Of a stretch of 64,000 bases of DNA, positions 42,665 to 54,406 are shown one piece after another. Location of the stretch: the NCBI GenBank assembly GCA_963556195.1, contig OY744517.1, positions 84,483,214-84,547,213 on the forward strand, written 5' to 3'. Each line of letters begins with the position of its first letter. Within the stretch, counting starts at the first letter, position 1. Source of the DNA: Sepiola atlantica (lineage: Eukaryota; Mollusca; Cephalopoda; Sepiida; Sepiolidae). A program made the position numbers and the translations under genes. The notes below the pieces were generated by a model. That model was given only the letters and a program-made list of their open reading frames with translations, made no database searches and was not told where the DNA came from.

Positions 42665-42799
42665 ATTTTAAGTTTTTAAACACCTTTGCATAGAACTTTA
42701 ACTTTTCTATACACTCTTAGATTTATCATACAAATTATTTTTCCTTAAATTTTACTTTTCGTTATTTCTGTTCTATTTTCCAGAATTTAAACATTATAT

Positions 42800-43020
42800 T
42801 TTTTATTATGGAAATCGCTCCAGGCAAGGCATGAAGCTACTTGATAGAAGGGGCTAAAATAATACTACTTCAAGGTCAAAAACTAGTCAACGATAAGTGT
42901 TAGATGGGTAGATTCCGACCTAGAAAACAGCAATTCTTCCCCCTCTGTCAGAAATATCGCTCATGAAATGTGAGGACTAAAGGACAAAATAAGTTACGAG
43001 GCTGCCGAAAGTAAACCCTA
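42800..43020 (-). mobile_element. SINE-like repeat with LINE-type 3' tail, copy 1
   Basis: The minus strand gives TTTACTTTCGGCAGCCTCGT, TTTTGTCCTTTAGTCCTCAC, TGCTGTTTTCTAGGTCGGAA and then the tail ACTTCAAGTAGTATTATTTTAGCCCCTT-like sequence ending GCTTCATGCCTTGCCTGGAG. A plus-strand copy lies at 55.88-56.13 kb. The tail resembles the 3' end of the LINE relic at 57.95 kb. Confidence 0.7.
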
Positions 43021-43369
43021 CTCTTATTATTGTTTATTAGCATAAAACTCTATATGAAAAAAATATTGAGCCCTTTATATGTGCCACTCCCTCCACGCCA
43101 ACCCCATATGCTGATGATCGCCTAGTTGATAGCACTGGCTCTCTCTACTCCAGTTAACTGAATACAGCATTCAGTTTGAATTTCTTCTTTTTTTTTCTTT
43201 TTTTATACTAATGTGTTACCGCTTATCAAGAACAAAAGGCCACTCAAGGATAAGCGTTATTTTTACTAAGGAGTCACCACTTATCAAGGCTAAAAAAAAC
43301 ATTTGGGGATAAAGGTTAATGAGATGGATAGATTGACAATTGAATGATGATGAATATTAGGAGAGAATT

Positions 43370-43520
43370 GAACATCCCCACAGACCACCCATTAAAAACA
43401 ACAGCCGACTCAGAAAACAGCAATTCTTTCCCCTTTGTCAGAAACATTTCTCATGGAATGTAAGGACTAAAGGACAAAATGGGGGGAAGCGAGAGTTAGG
43501 AGGTTTTAGAAAGTGAACCT
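43370..43520 (-). repeat. SINE-like repeat body, copy 2
   Basis: Matches copy 1 through AACAGCAATTCTTTCCCC, TGTCAGAAACATTTCTCATG and GGACTAAAGGACAAAAT, without the LINE-type tail. Confidence 0.75.
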
Positions 43521-43564
43521 GCTGTCCACTTTCTACTCTCCATTCTTCTTAAATGTAACCGGAT

Positions 43565-43828
43565 TGTAATGGTTGAAATGGTTGTAATGGTTGAAATGGT
43601 TGAAATGGTTGTAATGGTTGAAATGGTTGTAATGGTTGTAATGGTTGAAATGGTTGTAATGGTTGTAATGGTTGAAATGGTTGTAATGGTTGAAATGGTT
43701 GAAATGGTTGTAATGGTTGAAATGGTTGTAATGGTTGTAATGGTTGAAATGGTTGTAATGGTTGAAATGGTTGTAATGGTTGAAATGGTTGTAATGGTTG
43801 AAATGGTTGAAATGGTTGTAATGGTTGA
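43565..43828. repeat. 9-bp satellite
   Basis: About 29 units of AATGGTTG(A/T), in an irregular order of A and T types. The open plus frame (MVEMVV repeats) is a by-product of the period. Confidence 0.96.
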
Positions 43829-43974
43829 CTACAATAACCTGGACAACAGTTTTAATAATTCAGTCAATCTTTACAAATATGTTTTTTTGTATTTTAAAAA
43901 ATATTAAAACATATACAAATAGATAAGAAGCCATAAATAGTGAAATCGTTTTGTTTTTTTTTGTTTGTTTTTTC

Positions 43975-44060
43975 AGGAACGTGAGGACTAAAGGACAAAA
44001 TAAGGGAAGCGAGAGTTAGGAGGCTGTCGAAAGTAAACCAAAAGTTCAGTTTCTACTCTT
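43975..44060 (-). repeat. SINE-like repeat body, copy 3 (fragment)
   Basis: GTGAGGACTAAAGGACAAAA, GCGAGAGTTAGGAGGCTGTC and GAAAGTAAACC match copies 1 and 2. Confidence 0.75.
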
Positions 44061-44474
44061 TTTATAATACAAGATATAAGAAGTTTTTAAAAATCTCCAA
44101 AATTAATAAACTATTTTATTTTAATCACATGATTGGTTTTCATCTTTTTTTTTTTCATATGATGAAAAAAATTAGTTTATCTATAGTTACAATTTTTTTT
44201 TAATATAATATTGATGAAAACAAAAATCTTCTAAAAATTAAAACGGTTGTAAATAAAACTGGATCAGAGTACCCTGACTCTTATGGACACAAAAACGGGA
44301 CCTACAGAAAAGCAAAGGTCGATCAGCCTTTAACCGACTAAATTTCGACAGACAAATGAACCAAAGGCTACATGTCTTAAACGAATACCACCTTCACAAA
44401 CACCGGTTATCACAACAGGGAGCAAGCTTACAACGGAAATTGATTAGAACTGATTGACAGGCAAGTCGCTGAAC

Positions 44475-46145
44475 TGACTGAATAGGCAAAATACACTTGC
44501 TTATATCAAGCCCAAAACTGACTGAATAGTCAAAATACACTTGCTTATATCAAGCCCAAAACTGACTGAATAGGCAAAATACACTTTCTTATATCAAGCC
44601 CAAAACTGACTGAATAGGCAAAATACACTTTCTTATATCAAGCCCAAAACTGACTGAATAGGCAAAATACACTTGCTTATATCAAGCCCAAAACTGACTG
44701 AATAGTCAAAAGACACTTGCTTATATCAAGCCCAAAACTGACTGAATAGTCAAAATACACTTGCTTATATCAAGCCCAAAACTGACTGAATAGTCAAAAG
44801 ACACTTGCTTATATCAAGCCCAAAACTGACTGAATAGGCAAAATACACTTGCTTATATCAAGCCCAAAACTGACTGAATAGGCAAAATACACTTTCTTAT
44901 ATCAAGCCCAAAACTGACTGAATAGTCAAAATACACTTGCTTATATCAAGCCCAAAACTGACTGAATAGTCAAAAGACACTTGCTTATATCAAGCCCAAA
45001 ACTGACTGAATAGGCAAAATACACTTGCTTATATCAAGCCCAAAACTGACTGAATAGGCAAAATACACTTGCTTATATCAAGCCCAAAACTGACTGAATA
45101 GTCAAAATACACTTTCTTATATCAAGCCCAAAACTGACTGAATAGTCAAAATACACTTGCTTATATCAAGCCCAAAACTGACTGAATAGTCAAAATACAC
45201 TTGCTTATATCAAGCCCAAAACTGACTGAATAGTCAAAATACACTTGCTTATATCAAGCCCAAAACTGACTGAATAGTCAAAATACACTTGCTTATATCA
45301 AGCCCAAAACTGACTGAATAGTCAAAATACACTTGCTTATATCAAGCCCAAAACTGACTGAATAGTCAAAAGACACTTGCTTATATCAAGCCCAAAACTG
45401 ACTGAATAGTCAAAATACACTTGCTTATATCAAGCCCAAAACTGACTGAATAGGCAAAATACACTTTCTTATATCAAGCCCAAAACTGACTGAATAGTCA
45501 AAATACACTTTCTTATATCAAGCCCAAAACTGACTGAATAGGCAAAATACACTTGCTTATATCAAGCCCAAAACTGACTGAATAGTCAAAATACACTTGC
45601 TTATATCAAGCCCAAAACTGACTGAATAGTCAAAAGACACTTGCTTATATCAAGCCCAAAACTGACTGAATAGTCAAAAGACACTTGCTTATATCAAGCC
45701 CAAAACTGACTGAATAGGCAAAATACACTTGCTTATATCAAGCCCAAAACTGACTGAATAGGCAAAATACACTTTCTTATATCAAGCCCAAAACTGACTG
45801 AATAGTCAAAATACACTTGCTTATATCAAGCCCAAAACTGACTGAATAGTCAAAATACACTTGCTTATATCAAGCCCAAAACTGACTGAATAGGCAAAAT
45901 ACACTTGCTTATATCAAGCCCAAAACTGACGGAATAGTCAAAATACACTTGCTTATATCAAGCCCAAAACTGACTGAATAGTCAAAATACACTGGCTTAT
46001 ATCAAGCCCAAAACTGACTGAATAGTCAAAAGACACTAGCTTATATCAAGCCCAAAACTGACTGAATATGCAAAATACACTTGCTTATATCAAGCCCAAA
46101 ACTGACTGAATATGCAAAATACACTTGCTTATATCAAGCCCAAAA
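44475..46145. repeat. 44-bp satellite, about 38 units
   Basis: The unit is CAAAACTGACTGAATAG(G/T)C plus AAAA(T/G)ACACTT(G/T)CTTATATCAAGCC. Variation is almost confined to three two-state positions, so units fall into a few types in a non-periodic order. Edge units at 45.93-46.14 kb carry private changes. The array ends at 46145 at the word AAACGTCATTG. Confidence 0.96.
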
Positions 46146-47139
46146 CGTCATTGATTGGTCGAAAAAACTAATCATTTACATAACCGGATGCAACTCACTT
46201 CGTTGTCCCGGATGTCTGTCTATAACCGCTGGTTTGGGATAACCCTCTACTCCTTTTCACTGCAAACACTGCATTTCGTTATCACCGGGGCAGTGAGCAA
46301 TTTATTGTTTGTATCAACTCTACTACATTTTTTTACATGCAATCGTATTTGTTCATAATTTAAGAAATCAAAAAAAAGCAGCAGAAGTAGCTTGAGGTCA
46401 AGGTTAAAAAGAACGTTAAGTACAATGTGAAATGGGACTAAACAGGCATAGAATGTTATAGAGATAAAATATCTGCATCTAGAAAGGGGAGTTTTCCTAA
46501 ACTACAGAAAAACAGAGCACTATATACAAGGCAACATTCAAAAAGTTAAAAGTAAATGAACAAATATACATTGGGATCACAGAAGGCGAATGGAAGGAAA
46601 GGAACCACGACAAAATATCAATTAAAAAAAAAAGAAGTATTTAAAGATTATTAATTTCACCAAATACGCATAGAAAATTTTAACAAAATAAAGCAAAATA
46701 ACTTTTATAGTCAGGGGAATATAAAATCAAATTCTTAAGAGTACAGGTACCAAAATGCCTGCAACCTCTGTCTGAAAGAAAAACGAATAATTGTATTCTT
46801 TGAAGATAAACGAAATCTAGATTACATAAACGAATTGATTTCTAAATGTTGGTGTGAAAACAAGAATTTCATAGAGAAAACGATTAAAAAGAAAAACGGA
46901 TAAACAATGTGTAAAAAATAAAAACAGCCAGAAAACCTTGTGGGAATGTAAAATAAAGAGTGTTAAAAATGAAACAAAAGATTGAAAAAGATTTTCACCC
47001 CCCCCCCCTCGAAAATATCATCTAATGATATTAAATAAGATGAAATACAAGTTGTAATGATGTTATGAAAATAGAGTTTAAAAATTGAATAACTAATATT
47101 TGATATCATCTCTCTGTATACAGTTATTAGCTATGAGTA
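46146..47139. other. No supported feature
   Basis: A 67-codon frame at 46155-46358 and AT-rich sequence after it have no recognisable content. Confidence 0.5.
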
Positions 47140-47400
47140 TATGTTTATATGTCTGTGTAGGGTAAACTCCTAAACTAAGTAACCAATCATTAACCATTTT
47201 TGATACACAGCTGTTAGGTGTAAGAGTGGGTAATCTGGGATATATTTAGTTTAATTTAGTTTTATGTAAAGAGGCAAAAGAGGGTTGGAAGCCCCACATA
47301 AAAATTTAGATGCCTCCGATTTTGATGAAATTTTAACCATAGTTTTAAATTCAATTCAATGAATTTGGCAAAAAATAGAACACGCATGCTTCATTTGCCA
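47140..47400 (+). mobile_element. Helitron-like MITE family, copy 5 (3'-truncated)
   Basis: Shares GTTTATATGTCTGTGTAGGG, AAACTCCTAAACTAAGTAAC and GATATATTTAGTTTAATTTA with copies 1, 2 and 6. It stops at about 47400 without the hairpin end. Confidence 0.65.
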
Positions 47401-47424
47401 TGTAGTGAAAAGAGTGGTAGAAAT

Positions 47425-48180
47425 TTACACAAAAGATGGTGCAGTAGCCCAGCACCTGTCCAAATTCACCTTAAATTGTTGCGTTGTTGACACATTTATT
47501 ATGTCTCTTGGGAGTCTATTCCAAGGTCCATGAATCCTGATTGAGAAGGCGACTCTCCTCTGGGTCAATCGAAATCGGTGGTGAAATAGTTTCTTGTTGT
47601 GTCTGCATAGACCTCTTTCTAGTGCAGGAGTCAATAATAGGTCCTAAGGTTTATCGTAATGACCATTGAGGAGATCGTAGGCCAAAATGAGATCACTGCG
47701 TAATCGTCGGCACTCAAAGGATAACAGGTTAAGTTTCTTGAGTCAGCTTTCATAGAGCAGATCCAATAGACCCTGCAGCATTCAAGTAGCCAGTATTTGA
47801 ACTCTCTCCAGAGGCTGGATATTGCGTATTAGATAGGGAAGAGAGGCCTGGACACCATACTCTAACAGTGGTCTGACGAGGGAGAAATATTTCAGGAGTG
47901 AGTTTGCAGAAAGAACGCCGAATGAGAAATAGGGGGCTCCTTGCTTTGTTTGCAGCCTGAATGCAATGTTTCGATGGCTTGAAGGACGAGTCGACCAGAA
48001 GACCAAGATCTTTTGTCTCATTCGCCTCCTTAAGCGGAACAGTGTCACTGCTGAGAATGAGAGCAGAGTCAGAAGGAGATCCCACTTCAATATTGCAGCA
48101 TTTATCGACATTAAAGTATGTCCCATTCAATGGACCATTTCCACTCAGCTTATGGAGAAGAATGCCAAAATAATAAAACC
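47425..48180 (-). pseudogene. CR1/Jockey-type LINE relic, C-terminal RT region
   Basis: The minus strand reads LSGNGPLNGTYFNVDKC, then ETKDLGLLVDSSFKPSKHC, NKARSPLFLIRRSF and TPEIF. After frameshifts come LVRPLLEYGVQASLPYLIRN and, further 3', GLCRHNKKLFHHRFRLTQRR with WNRLP. This is the conserved thumb and C-terminal block of CR1/Jockey-like RTs. The RT palm with FADD is absent and the frame is broken at least three times. The upstream end abuts a mariner fragment. Confidence 0.85.
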
Positions 48181-48239
48181 AACATGCAAAGAATGGGTTA
48201 CAAAATTCATAAATAGAAATTCGTGAATTATGAATTATC

Positions 48240-48545
48240 TGAAGACAATCAAAAATCATGTGTTGAGATTTACAGACAATTCATGGGACAATCATGATCC
48301 AAGCTTGAACACTTTTTCAAGTTGCTGAAGATGACAATAATGTTTGAAGGAAGCTTCATTGCCAATTCTTCAACTGATATTGCAGAGTTTTCATCTTCAA
48401 ATCCGAAATTTCTATTTCTGAACTTTGTAAACTATCTTCTGCACGGTCTTTCATGTAGACATTCTTCTTAATAAGCTGGGTTAGACTTTCTTTGACTGCT
48501 CGTTTACCCTGTTTAAACTCATAAAGCAGTATGTACCTCAAATGC
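48240..48545 (-). pseudogene. Mariner transposase N-terminal fragment
   Basis: The minus-strand start MRYILLYEFKQGKRAVKESL resembles the N-terminal helix-turn-helix of mariner/SETMAR-type transposases. QSSEIEISDLKMKTLQY stands where the FRSGDFDLED linker is expected. Later words (LDHDCPM, SVNLNT) suggest the VPHELSEKN region in other frames. No catalytic residues remain. Confidence 0.6.
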
Positions 48546-49122
48546 TCATTGGATTCTACTATGTTTAAAGGATTTCAACAGTGAAGTTTTAATTAATTTC
48601 TCTTTTTAAAAAAAAATATATAAAATTATAAAGTTACATATGGCTAAATACATATATATGAGATATAAATATTATTTAGTTTCATTAGACATCCTCACTA
48701 TTAAATTTCAGAGGATTCAACTCTGGAAAGAACTTATCGGATGCCCTGGATCAGTTTAAATGAATGATTGATCTCGAAATGTAAAAATGGAAATTGAATG
48801 TCTACATAAATTCAATCCTGTTTTGTTCTTAGATCTCATGTAGTCATTCACTTAATTTGGTAATTTATTTGATTATACCTCTTAGCTCCACCTTTTTTCT
48901 TGAATTAACTTCACATGTAAATACTTATACTGTGTTCTAATGTTACATTCCAATCGAGTATTTTTAATAACTCAAAAAAATGTTAATGAAAATATATAAC
49001 ATTTGGTATGTAGTATGGCAACATCGTTGCATGTGCAAATCGAAAAAGTTTGAACTGATCTGGAAGCAGTGTATATACATATGCATACGCATACAAATAA
49101 ATATATTCGAAACTCAATAAAT

Positions 49123-49157
<35 letters not shown>

Positions 49158-49384
49158 CATTCTTTGTGAAATAGTAGGAAAATCCCAGCAGAGTGCTCAC
49201 TTAATTAAAGGAATCAGTATTAAGAGCTTAATATTTATTTACTAATACAGAAATTTAATACAACATATGGACCAATAGTTACGAGCACAGAAGGCAAAAC
49301 TCTGGCTCTCATTAGCATAGAAAGTAATTAGTGAAGAAATGATAAAATTAATATAATATTATTATTATCTTTCCGTTTTTGCTA
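48546..49384. other. No supported feature; short (CA)n-(TA)n at 49.13-49.16 kb
   Basis: AT-rich sequence. Only the microsatellite is recognisable. Confidence 0.5.
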
Positions 49385-49790
49385 CCGGATGCCAGACATT
49401 CACCGACTATTTCAGACACTCCAACCTAGAGATCTTTTTAAGATTCTAACCGTCCCTTTAAGTGCAATTGTTTGTTTTTCTCTTGCACTCGGTTCACCGG
49501 GTATACTTGCCAGATAGCTTTTGAAATTCTTTTTCATTAGTCCTGTTGCTCCTATAATTACTGGCATGATGGAGATTTTCCCAAGATTCCAGTTTCTTTT
49601 TATGTCGTACATAAGACCTTGGTATTTCGTAATCTTTTCCCTTTCAGATCTGTTTAATCCTGCATCATTAGGGACACTGACTTCAACTAGGGTTGCTACT
49701 TTCTCCCTTTTGTCCCATATTACGATATCAGATTTAACAGCTCCGTGTTCTAGATATATATACTCTCTCAATAGATTCACGTGTGTGCTG
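49385..49790 (-). pseudogene. Restriction-like endonuclease domain of a LINE, 5'-truncated
   Basis: A 122-codon frame (49412-49780) reads LEHGAVKSDIVIWDKREKVA, then TLVEVSVPNDAGLNRSEREK and ITKYQGL. It ends MPVIIGATGLMKKNF, SYLASIPG and LKGTVRILKRSL. The order Asp (SDIVIWD), Glu (VEVSVP), Lys (EKITKY) fits the PD-(D/E)XK endonuclease at the C-terminus of restriction-endonuclease-type LINEs. The nuclease nicks the target for reverse transcription. The frame is unbroken, but everything upstream is missing, cut at a (TA)n tract, so the copy is dead. It is the best-preserved coding fragment in the window. Confidence 0.75.
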
Positions 49791-49830
49791 TTAAACGAAT
49801 ATAATTATTAAATTTATGTATTAATAAATA

Positions 49831-49839
49831 AATAAATAA

Positions 49840-49931
<92 letters not shown>
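49831..49931. repeat. Microsatellite (AAAT)n-(TA)n
   Basis: About 5 AAAT units followed by about 42 TA units with one break. Confidence 0.95.
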
Positions 49932-49935
<4 letters not shown>

Positions 49936-49939
49936 GTGT

Positions 49940-50544
49940 GTGTGTTATGGATGGATGTATATGCATGCACAAAATGCCAAGAGGTCAGTTTTTAATCTAC
50001 CTCCTACAGAAAGCCGTTCGATAACATCAATAATTATTTAAAACTTTATTTGCCTAAATACATTGCATGTTAAGCAGATTCGTATTTTTATCACATAAAT
50101 AGTGAAATCGTTTTTTTTTTTTTATATACATTAATTAAATTTAAATTCGAGGTATTTCTTGATGTAAATAACTTTAAATTAATCAAGAAATTTTGGGCAT
50201 TTTCAAGCCTTTTCCTGTTGCTCTATTATTTTCTATTTTGCTAAGAGGAGTGGGGGGGGGGGTCCTATTAGAAAATTATTTTAACATTTCTAGAAATATA
50301 TATAGATAAGCATTTGAAACATTGGTTTTTCTCTTGACACTGGCAATGTAACAAAAATAGCATCCTTATTTGTCAACTGATCACATCTTTGGATTATGTT
50401 TTTCTTTTTAAGGACATTTTAAATTCAAAATCAACACAAAATATATACACAAAGTTATTCTGGATTATTTGGATCATTTAGGTAAGTGTCAATTTTATTC
50501 TAGAGTTTTATCGGCTGATACATTGTAAAAATAAAAAGCAAGAT
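49940..50544. other. No supported feature
   Basis: AT-rich, one G run at 50250; nothing else. Confidence 0.5.
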
Positions 50545-50600
50545 GAGAATAGTAGTCTGAATAATACAAATTATCAATCCTCATCTAAAAAATTCCCAAA
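50545..50600 (-). repeat. Fragment of the 149-bp repeat
   Basis: ATACAAATTATCAATCCTCA and TCTAAAAAATTCC match the end of the copy at 2.05-2.10 kb. Confidence 0.65.
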
Positions 50601-50814
50601 CAAAGCTATTCCTTATTTTGTGTATTTATTTGAAAATAGCTAATTTTGAAGCAGATAATAAAATAAGGTTAATTAGCTTCAGACAAGAGTATTCAGATGA
50701 TGAGGAATAGCATCGCATCACAGAAATTAGGAACTCGCAATTTCTAAAAAATCTATAATAGCCTGATGAACAATGAGCAATCAACAATTACCCCCACTAT
50801 CCAACCACCATGAA

Positions 50815-51916
50815 GTCACTTGCACGACAACGGATAAGGCTGAACTTCTTGTCTAACGGTTTGCCCTAAACTCCACATTGAACTCTGCAAATCACTCCCT
50901 CCCTAATTTTCTGCTACAAATAGAAACCACACTAGAGTATCTGACCATCACCCCTTCTCATGTTCTAGATATATTAAAAAACCTCGTCATCTCCAAAGCA
51001 TGTGAACCAGATGTTATCCCTGCTATAGTAATAAAACAATGCTGTGCTGAGCTGGCCCCTGTTCTCTATAAACTCTATAACAAATGCCTCACAGAATCTT
51101 GCTTCTCTGATAGCTAAAAAATTGCCTCAGTTACCATTTTTCCAGAACTCTAGCGAAAAAAATGATCCGCAAAATTACTGCCCCTCTAACTCTTCACAAA
51201 AATCTTTGAATCGTTAAACAGTCTATCAATCGTCTACCGTTTCAAAGATGCTAAACTTCTCTCTGACCATCGATATGAATTAATGCAATCCCGTTCTACT
51301 GCGGATTTCTGAACGCATATACCACACATTGGATAAGGCAAATGAAGCTAGGACGGTAGAACTTGATACATCTAAGGCCTTTGACAAGGTCTGGCATGAA
51401 GGTCTTCTTAGAAAAATCAACTCATACGGTATTACTGGACGAATATTTAATATAATAAGATACTTCTTAGCTAAAAACAAAATCCAGGTTGTTCTCGATG
51501 GCTGTATATCTAAACAACATCACATTAATGCGGGTGAACGCCAGGAGTTGATACTTAGATCTTTATAATTTCTGATCTTCATAATAGACCTCTCTAATGC
51601 AATCACATCTGAGATGGGAATATTTGCTGATGAAACTATGCTCTATTTTAGATATGCGGGCAAACTGAAGGCCAACATATCGAAGGCAATGATCGAATTC
51701 CTAGAAGATGAACGCCAGTCTGTAGTAGAATGGGACGAAAGATTGATGGTCACATTCAATGCTACTAAGACAAAGCTCCTTTTCTTTAACTATTATAAGA
51801 AACCTTTCCAACCACCAATTTCCATGGCTGATAGCCTATTCCTGAGAGTCCAACGTCGAAACTCTTTGGCCTAACATTCTCAGGCAGCATGAATTGGAAT
51901 AAATACATACAAGATA

Positions 51917-51918
<2 letters not shown>
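50815..51918 (+). pseudogene. Jockey/CR1-type LINE reverse transcriptase relic
   Basis: In order: LEYLTITPSHVLDILKNLVI, SKACEPDVIPAIVIKQC, LAPVLYKLYNKCLTESCF, then after stops FKDAKLLSDHRYE and DKANEARTVELDTSKAFDK with VWHEGLLRKINSYGITGRIF. Next come NKIQVVLDGC and GERQELILRSL in place of the usual PQGSILGP, and FADETMLY, a mutated FADDT-type catalytic box. QSVVEWDERLMVTFNATKTK and FSGSMNWNKYIQD close it. The damaged PQG and YADD boxes and several stops show it is dead. It ends at (TA)n before the dispersed repeat at 51.96 kb. Confidence 0.88.
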
Positions 51919-51919
<1 letters not shown>

Positions 51920-51949
<30 letters not shown>

Positions 51950-51957
51950 TACATATA
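51920..51957. repeat. Microsatellite (TA)n
   Basis: About 17 TA units with CATA breaks. Confidence 0.9.
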
Positions 51958-52250
51958 TAGTAAGCTATGAAAATATATTTATGGCAATTAAGCTACACAG
52001 AGGCTCCCGCGTTTCATCCCCGGGGAGAATCTTCAGGCTAAAATTCATGGAGTTAGTTTTGCAGGGTGTTTTTATATACACGGCTAGCTAGTTAACCAAT
52101 CAGATTCTTTGTTGTTCTCTCAGCCAATCGTTGGGCTTCCCGCGAACAACGGTCTTGTTGGTGTTACTTCCTATATCCTGTTCTATTGTTCTGTTTTCTA
52201 TAGATTTGCCTATACCCTGTTTCCTTTGTTGTGTCAATATAATGGGTGAA
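51958..52250 (+). repeat. Dispersed repeat GTAAGCTATGAAAATATA, copy 3
   Basis: Best-preserved copy of the repeat at 42.31 and 14.98 kb, running from AGTAAGCTATGAAAATATAT to TTGTTGTGTCAATATA. Family not identified. Confidence 0.85.
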
Positions 52251-52387
52251 TTTACTTTAACACGTGATTCCTTGTATTTCTATTTTAGGTTTTAATTTTT
52301 AAATTGTTAAGTTTTTGTTTCAGTGACAATATGCTTTGTTTGAGGCAAATAAACTAAGAAAAAATGGGTTACTTTGGAAGTCAATTA
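52251..52387. other. No supported feature
   Basis: Unique AT-rich sequence between two repeats. Confidence 0.4.
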
Positions 52388-52452
52388 ATTAAAGCCGTCC
52401 AAGCATGCTAGCATGTAAAACGAACATTAAACCGAATATGATGATGATGGCG
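52388..52452 (+). repeat. LINE 3' end fragment with (ATG)n tail
   Basis: AAAGCCGTCCAAGCATGCTA, GCATGTAAAACGAACATTAA and ATGATGATGG match the 3' end of the LINE relic at 36.23 kb (opposite strand). Confidence 0.75.
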
Positions 52453-52555
52453 AATTTTGAACATTTCAATTATTCTTTCTCAACAATTGAGAAAAAGAAG
52501 ATGAAAAAAAAAGCATTCATTTATTTTAACATTTGTTTGAATATATATAAAAGAT

Positions 52556-53058
52556 AAATATATAAAGTTAGGATAGTGTATGCACAGGATTCAATCCTTA
52601 ATTAAGCAATCATTGTGAATTTTAGAACATAGCTCCAAGGCACAAGAGGTTGTAATGTGGACTATATTTAGTTTAATTTAGTAAAGGGGGTAAAAGTGGG
52701 GTTTTCCTTTGTGAAAATTCAGATACTTTCGACTTCTACAAAATTTTAACAATAGGTATTAGACATCAATCAATAAATATTCCCCAAATTTCAGATTTGC
52801 ATTGAATTTGATCCAGTGTTATTAGACACCAATTAAGCAAGATTCTCTGAATTTCAATTTCTGAAGACTCCTTAAGCTAAAGCATTAAATTTTAGACATT
52901 TTCCAGAATCCAAATAAGGTAATGGATTTTGATCAAAATAGGAATATTCTAGACATAAGGTTAGTATCATTATATCTTGATTTTAATCTTCGTATGGAGA
53001 CATAAAAGTGGCGCAAAACTATTCTGTTTTACCTGTCATTGGACGGGTATTCTTCTAG
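52556..53058 (+). mobile_element. Helitron-like MITE family, copy 2
   Basis: It begins in TA-rich DNA near 52556. The body carries TATATTTAGTTTAATTTAGT, TTAGACATCAATCAATAAAT and TATCATTATATCTTGATTTT. It ends with the hairpin ACCTGTCATTGGACGGGT, then ATTCTTCTAG at 53049-53058, followed by T. CTAG fits the CTRR rule. No coding capacity. Confidence 0.72.
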
Positions 53059-53119
53059 TTATATGATAAAATCAGATAATTACAGGCTTTTCGGTATTTT
53101 TTAAGATTGTCATCACTTA

Positions 53120-53480
53120 GACTTACCCAGTATAATGGATGATCTGATGATCTGGTCTAGAATAACCTTCAAGCCTAAGAAGTCCAGAAGGGGAAAGTAC
53201 ATCAGGATATCTGCTTTGCAGTGGGTGATTAAAAAATCCCTACCATCTCAGAACCGATAAAGAGCTTGGGTAGATGGTACGATGAGACCTTAAAATTACA
53301 CTCAAAACAGTTGAGAGTCTAAAAACGATTGGGCACTGTCCACTACAAAGTATGGGGTCTTCAACACATGCTCATCTCAATTCTGTTATGACCTCTTCTC
53401 GTATATGAAATAACTATGAGTACAGGTGAGGCAATAGAAGCAAAGGTCAGTAGATATACGAGAAAATGGCTGTAAACGTT
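53120..53480 (+). pseudogene. LINE reverse transcriptase fragment
   Basis: MDDLMIWSRITFKPKKSR, then in other frames IPTISEPIKSLGRWYDETLK, HYKVWGLQHMLISIL, WPLLVYE-like and EAIEAKVSRYTRKWL. This is the post-catalytic region of an invertebrate LINE family. Stops and shifts interrupt it about every 40 codons. Confidence 0.7.
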
Positions 53481-53763
53481 CTTCTGGAATTGTTCTTTTG
53501 ACGTCTAAACTCTCGGCTGCTGTTTGAAATTCTCTCCATTTTCTTCAGCTTTTTTATTTGTTTTTGTCACGTGAAGATGATTCGACGAAGAATAGAAAGT
53601 GCGGGTGATAACTATGGAACATTCACTAATCTTTTTGATTTTGAGACAACAAAGATTATTAAAAAAGTTGAAAAAATATAAAAAAGGTATAATCAAGCAG
53701 TAGAATTATGTTATGTTTAACAATGTTTGCTTAAATGAAAGAATGCTGCCTAAATACACACAC

Positions 53764-53765
<2 letters not shown>
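53481..53765. other. No supported feature
   Basis: Short A/T-rich sequence. Confidence 0.4.

Positions 53766-53813
<48 letters not shown>
53766..53813. repeat. Microsatellite (CA)n-(TA)n
   Basis: About 22 TA units after a short CA run; forms the 5' edge of Helitron-like copy 6. Confidence 0.95.
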
Positions 53814-53817
<4 letters not shown>

Positions 53818-54045
53818 TAAGTATGTGTATATGTTTATATATTTGTATGTACAGGACACACTACTAAACTAATTAACCGATCATAATGAATTTTGGAACA
53901 CATCTGCTAGGGTTAAGTGGTCGTAATGTGGACTATATTTAGTTTGCTTTAGTTTTATGTAAAGGACGTAAAAAGGGAGTGAAAGCCGTTGGTTAAAATT
54001 CAAATATCTCTGATTTTTGTGAAATTTAAACAATATGTATATGTA
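53814..54045 (+). mobile_element. Helitron-like MITE family, copy 6 (3'-truncated)
   Basis: GTTAAGTATGTGTATATGTT, TATATTTGTATGTACAGGAC and ACACTACTAAACTAATTAAC match copy 1 closely. The match ends near AACAATATGTATATG at 54.04 kb. Confidence 0.7.
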
Positions 54046-54335
54046 TATGGGGGTGGACTTTTTGGGGCGATTGTGTGTGGCTTTACGACTTTACCAGTCC
54101 AACTTAAGGTTAGTGTTAAAAAATATATTAGTTAACTGCCCTAATAATTTATAATGACCCTAAAAGGAAGAGTCTCATTTTTTAAGGAGGGGGGTAATTT
54201 AACTGAGGGAGTTAATCTCCAAATTTACCAAATTTTGTTGTTAAATTTATGGAATTCTCTTATTAAAATCATTTTTTTAATTAACGCCCCCTCCCTCTGA
54301 ATTAATTGCTGCCGGAGGGTGGATAGGTTTTGCTA

Positions 54336-54337
<2 letters not shown>
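54046..54337. other. No supported feature
   Basis: Sequence between two (TA)n-bordered repeats. Ends in TTTTGCTAGT before (TA)n but shows no hairpin. Confidence 0.4.

Positions 54338-54403
<66 letters not shown>
54338..54403. repeat. Microsatellite (TA)n
   Basis: About 33 TA units. Confidence 0.96.

Positions 54404-54406
<3 letters not shown>

Noticed and set aside
43569..43907. 112-codon frame of MVEMVV repeats
   Set aside because: Translation of the 9-bp satellite, with no independent evidence of coding.
44475..46145. CRISPR array, because of many regular 44-bp repeats
   Set aside because: There are no unique spacers: the units are contiguous and near-identical. The genome is eukaryotic. 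The 64-bp and 71-bp arrays fail for the same reason.
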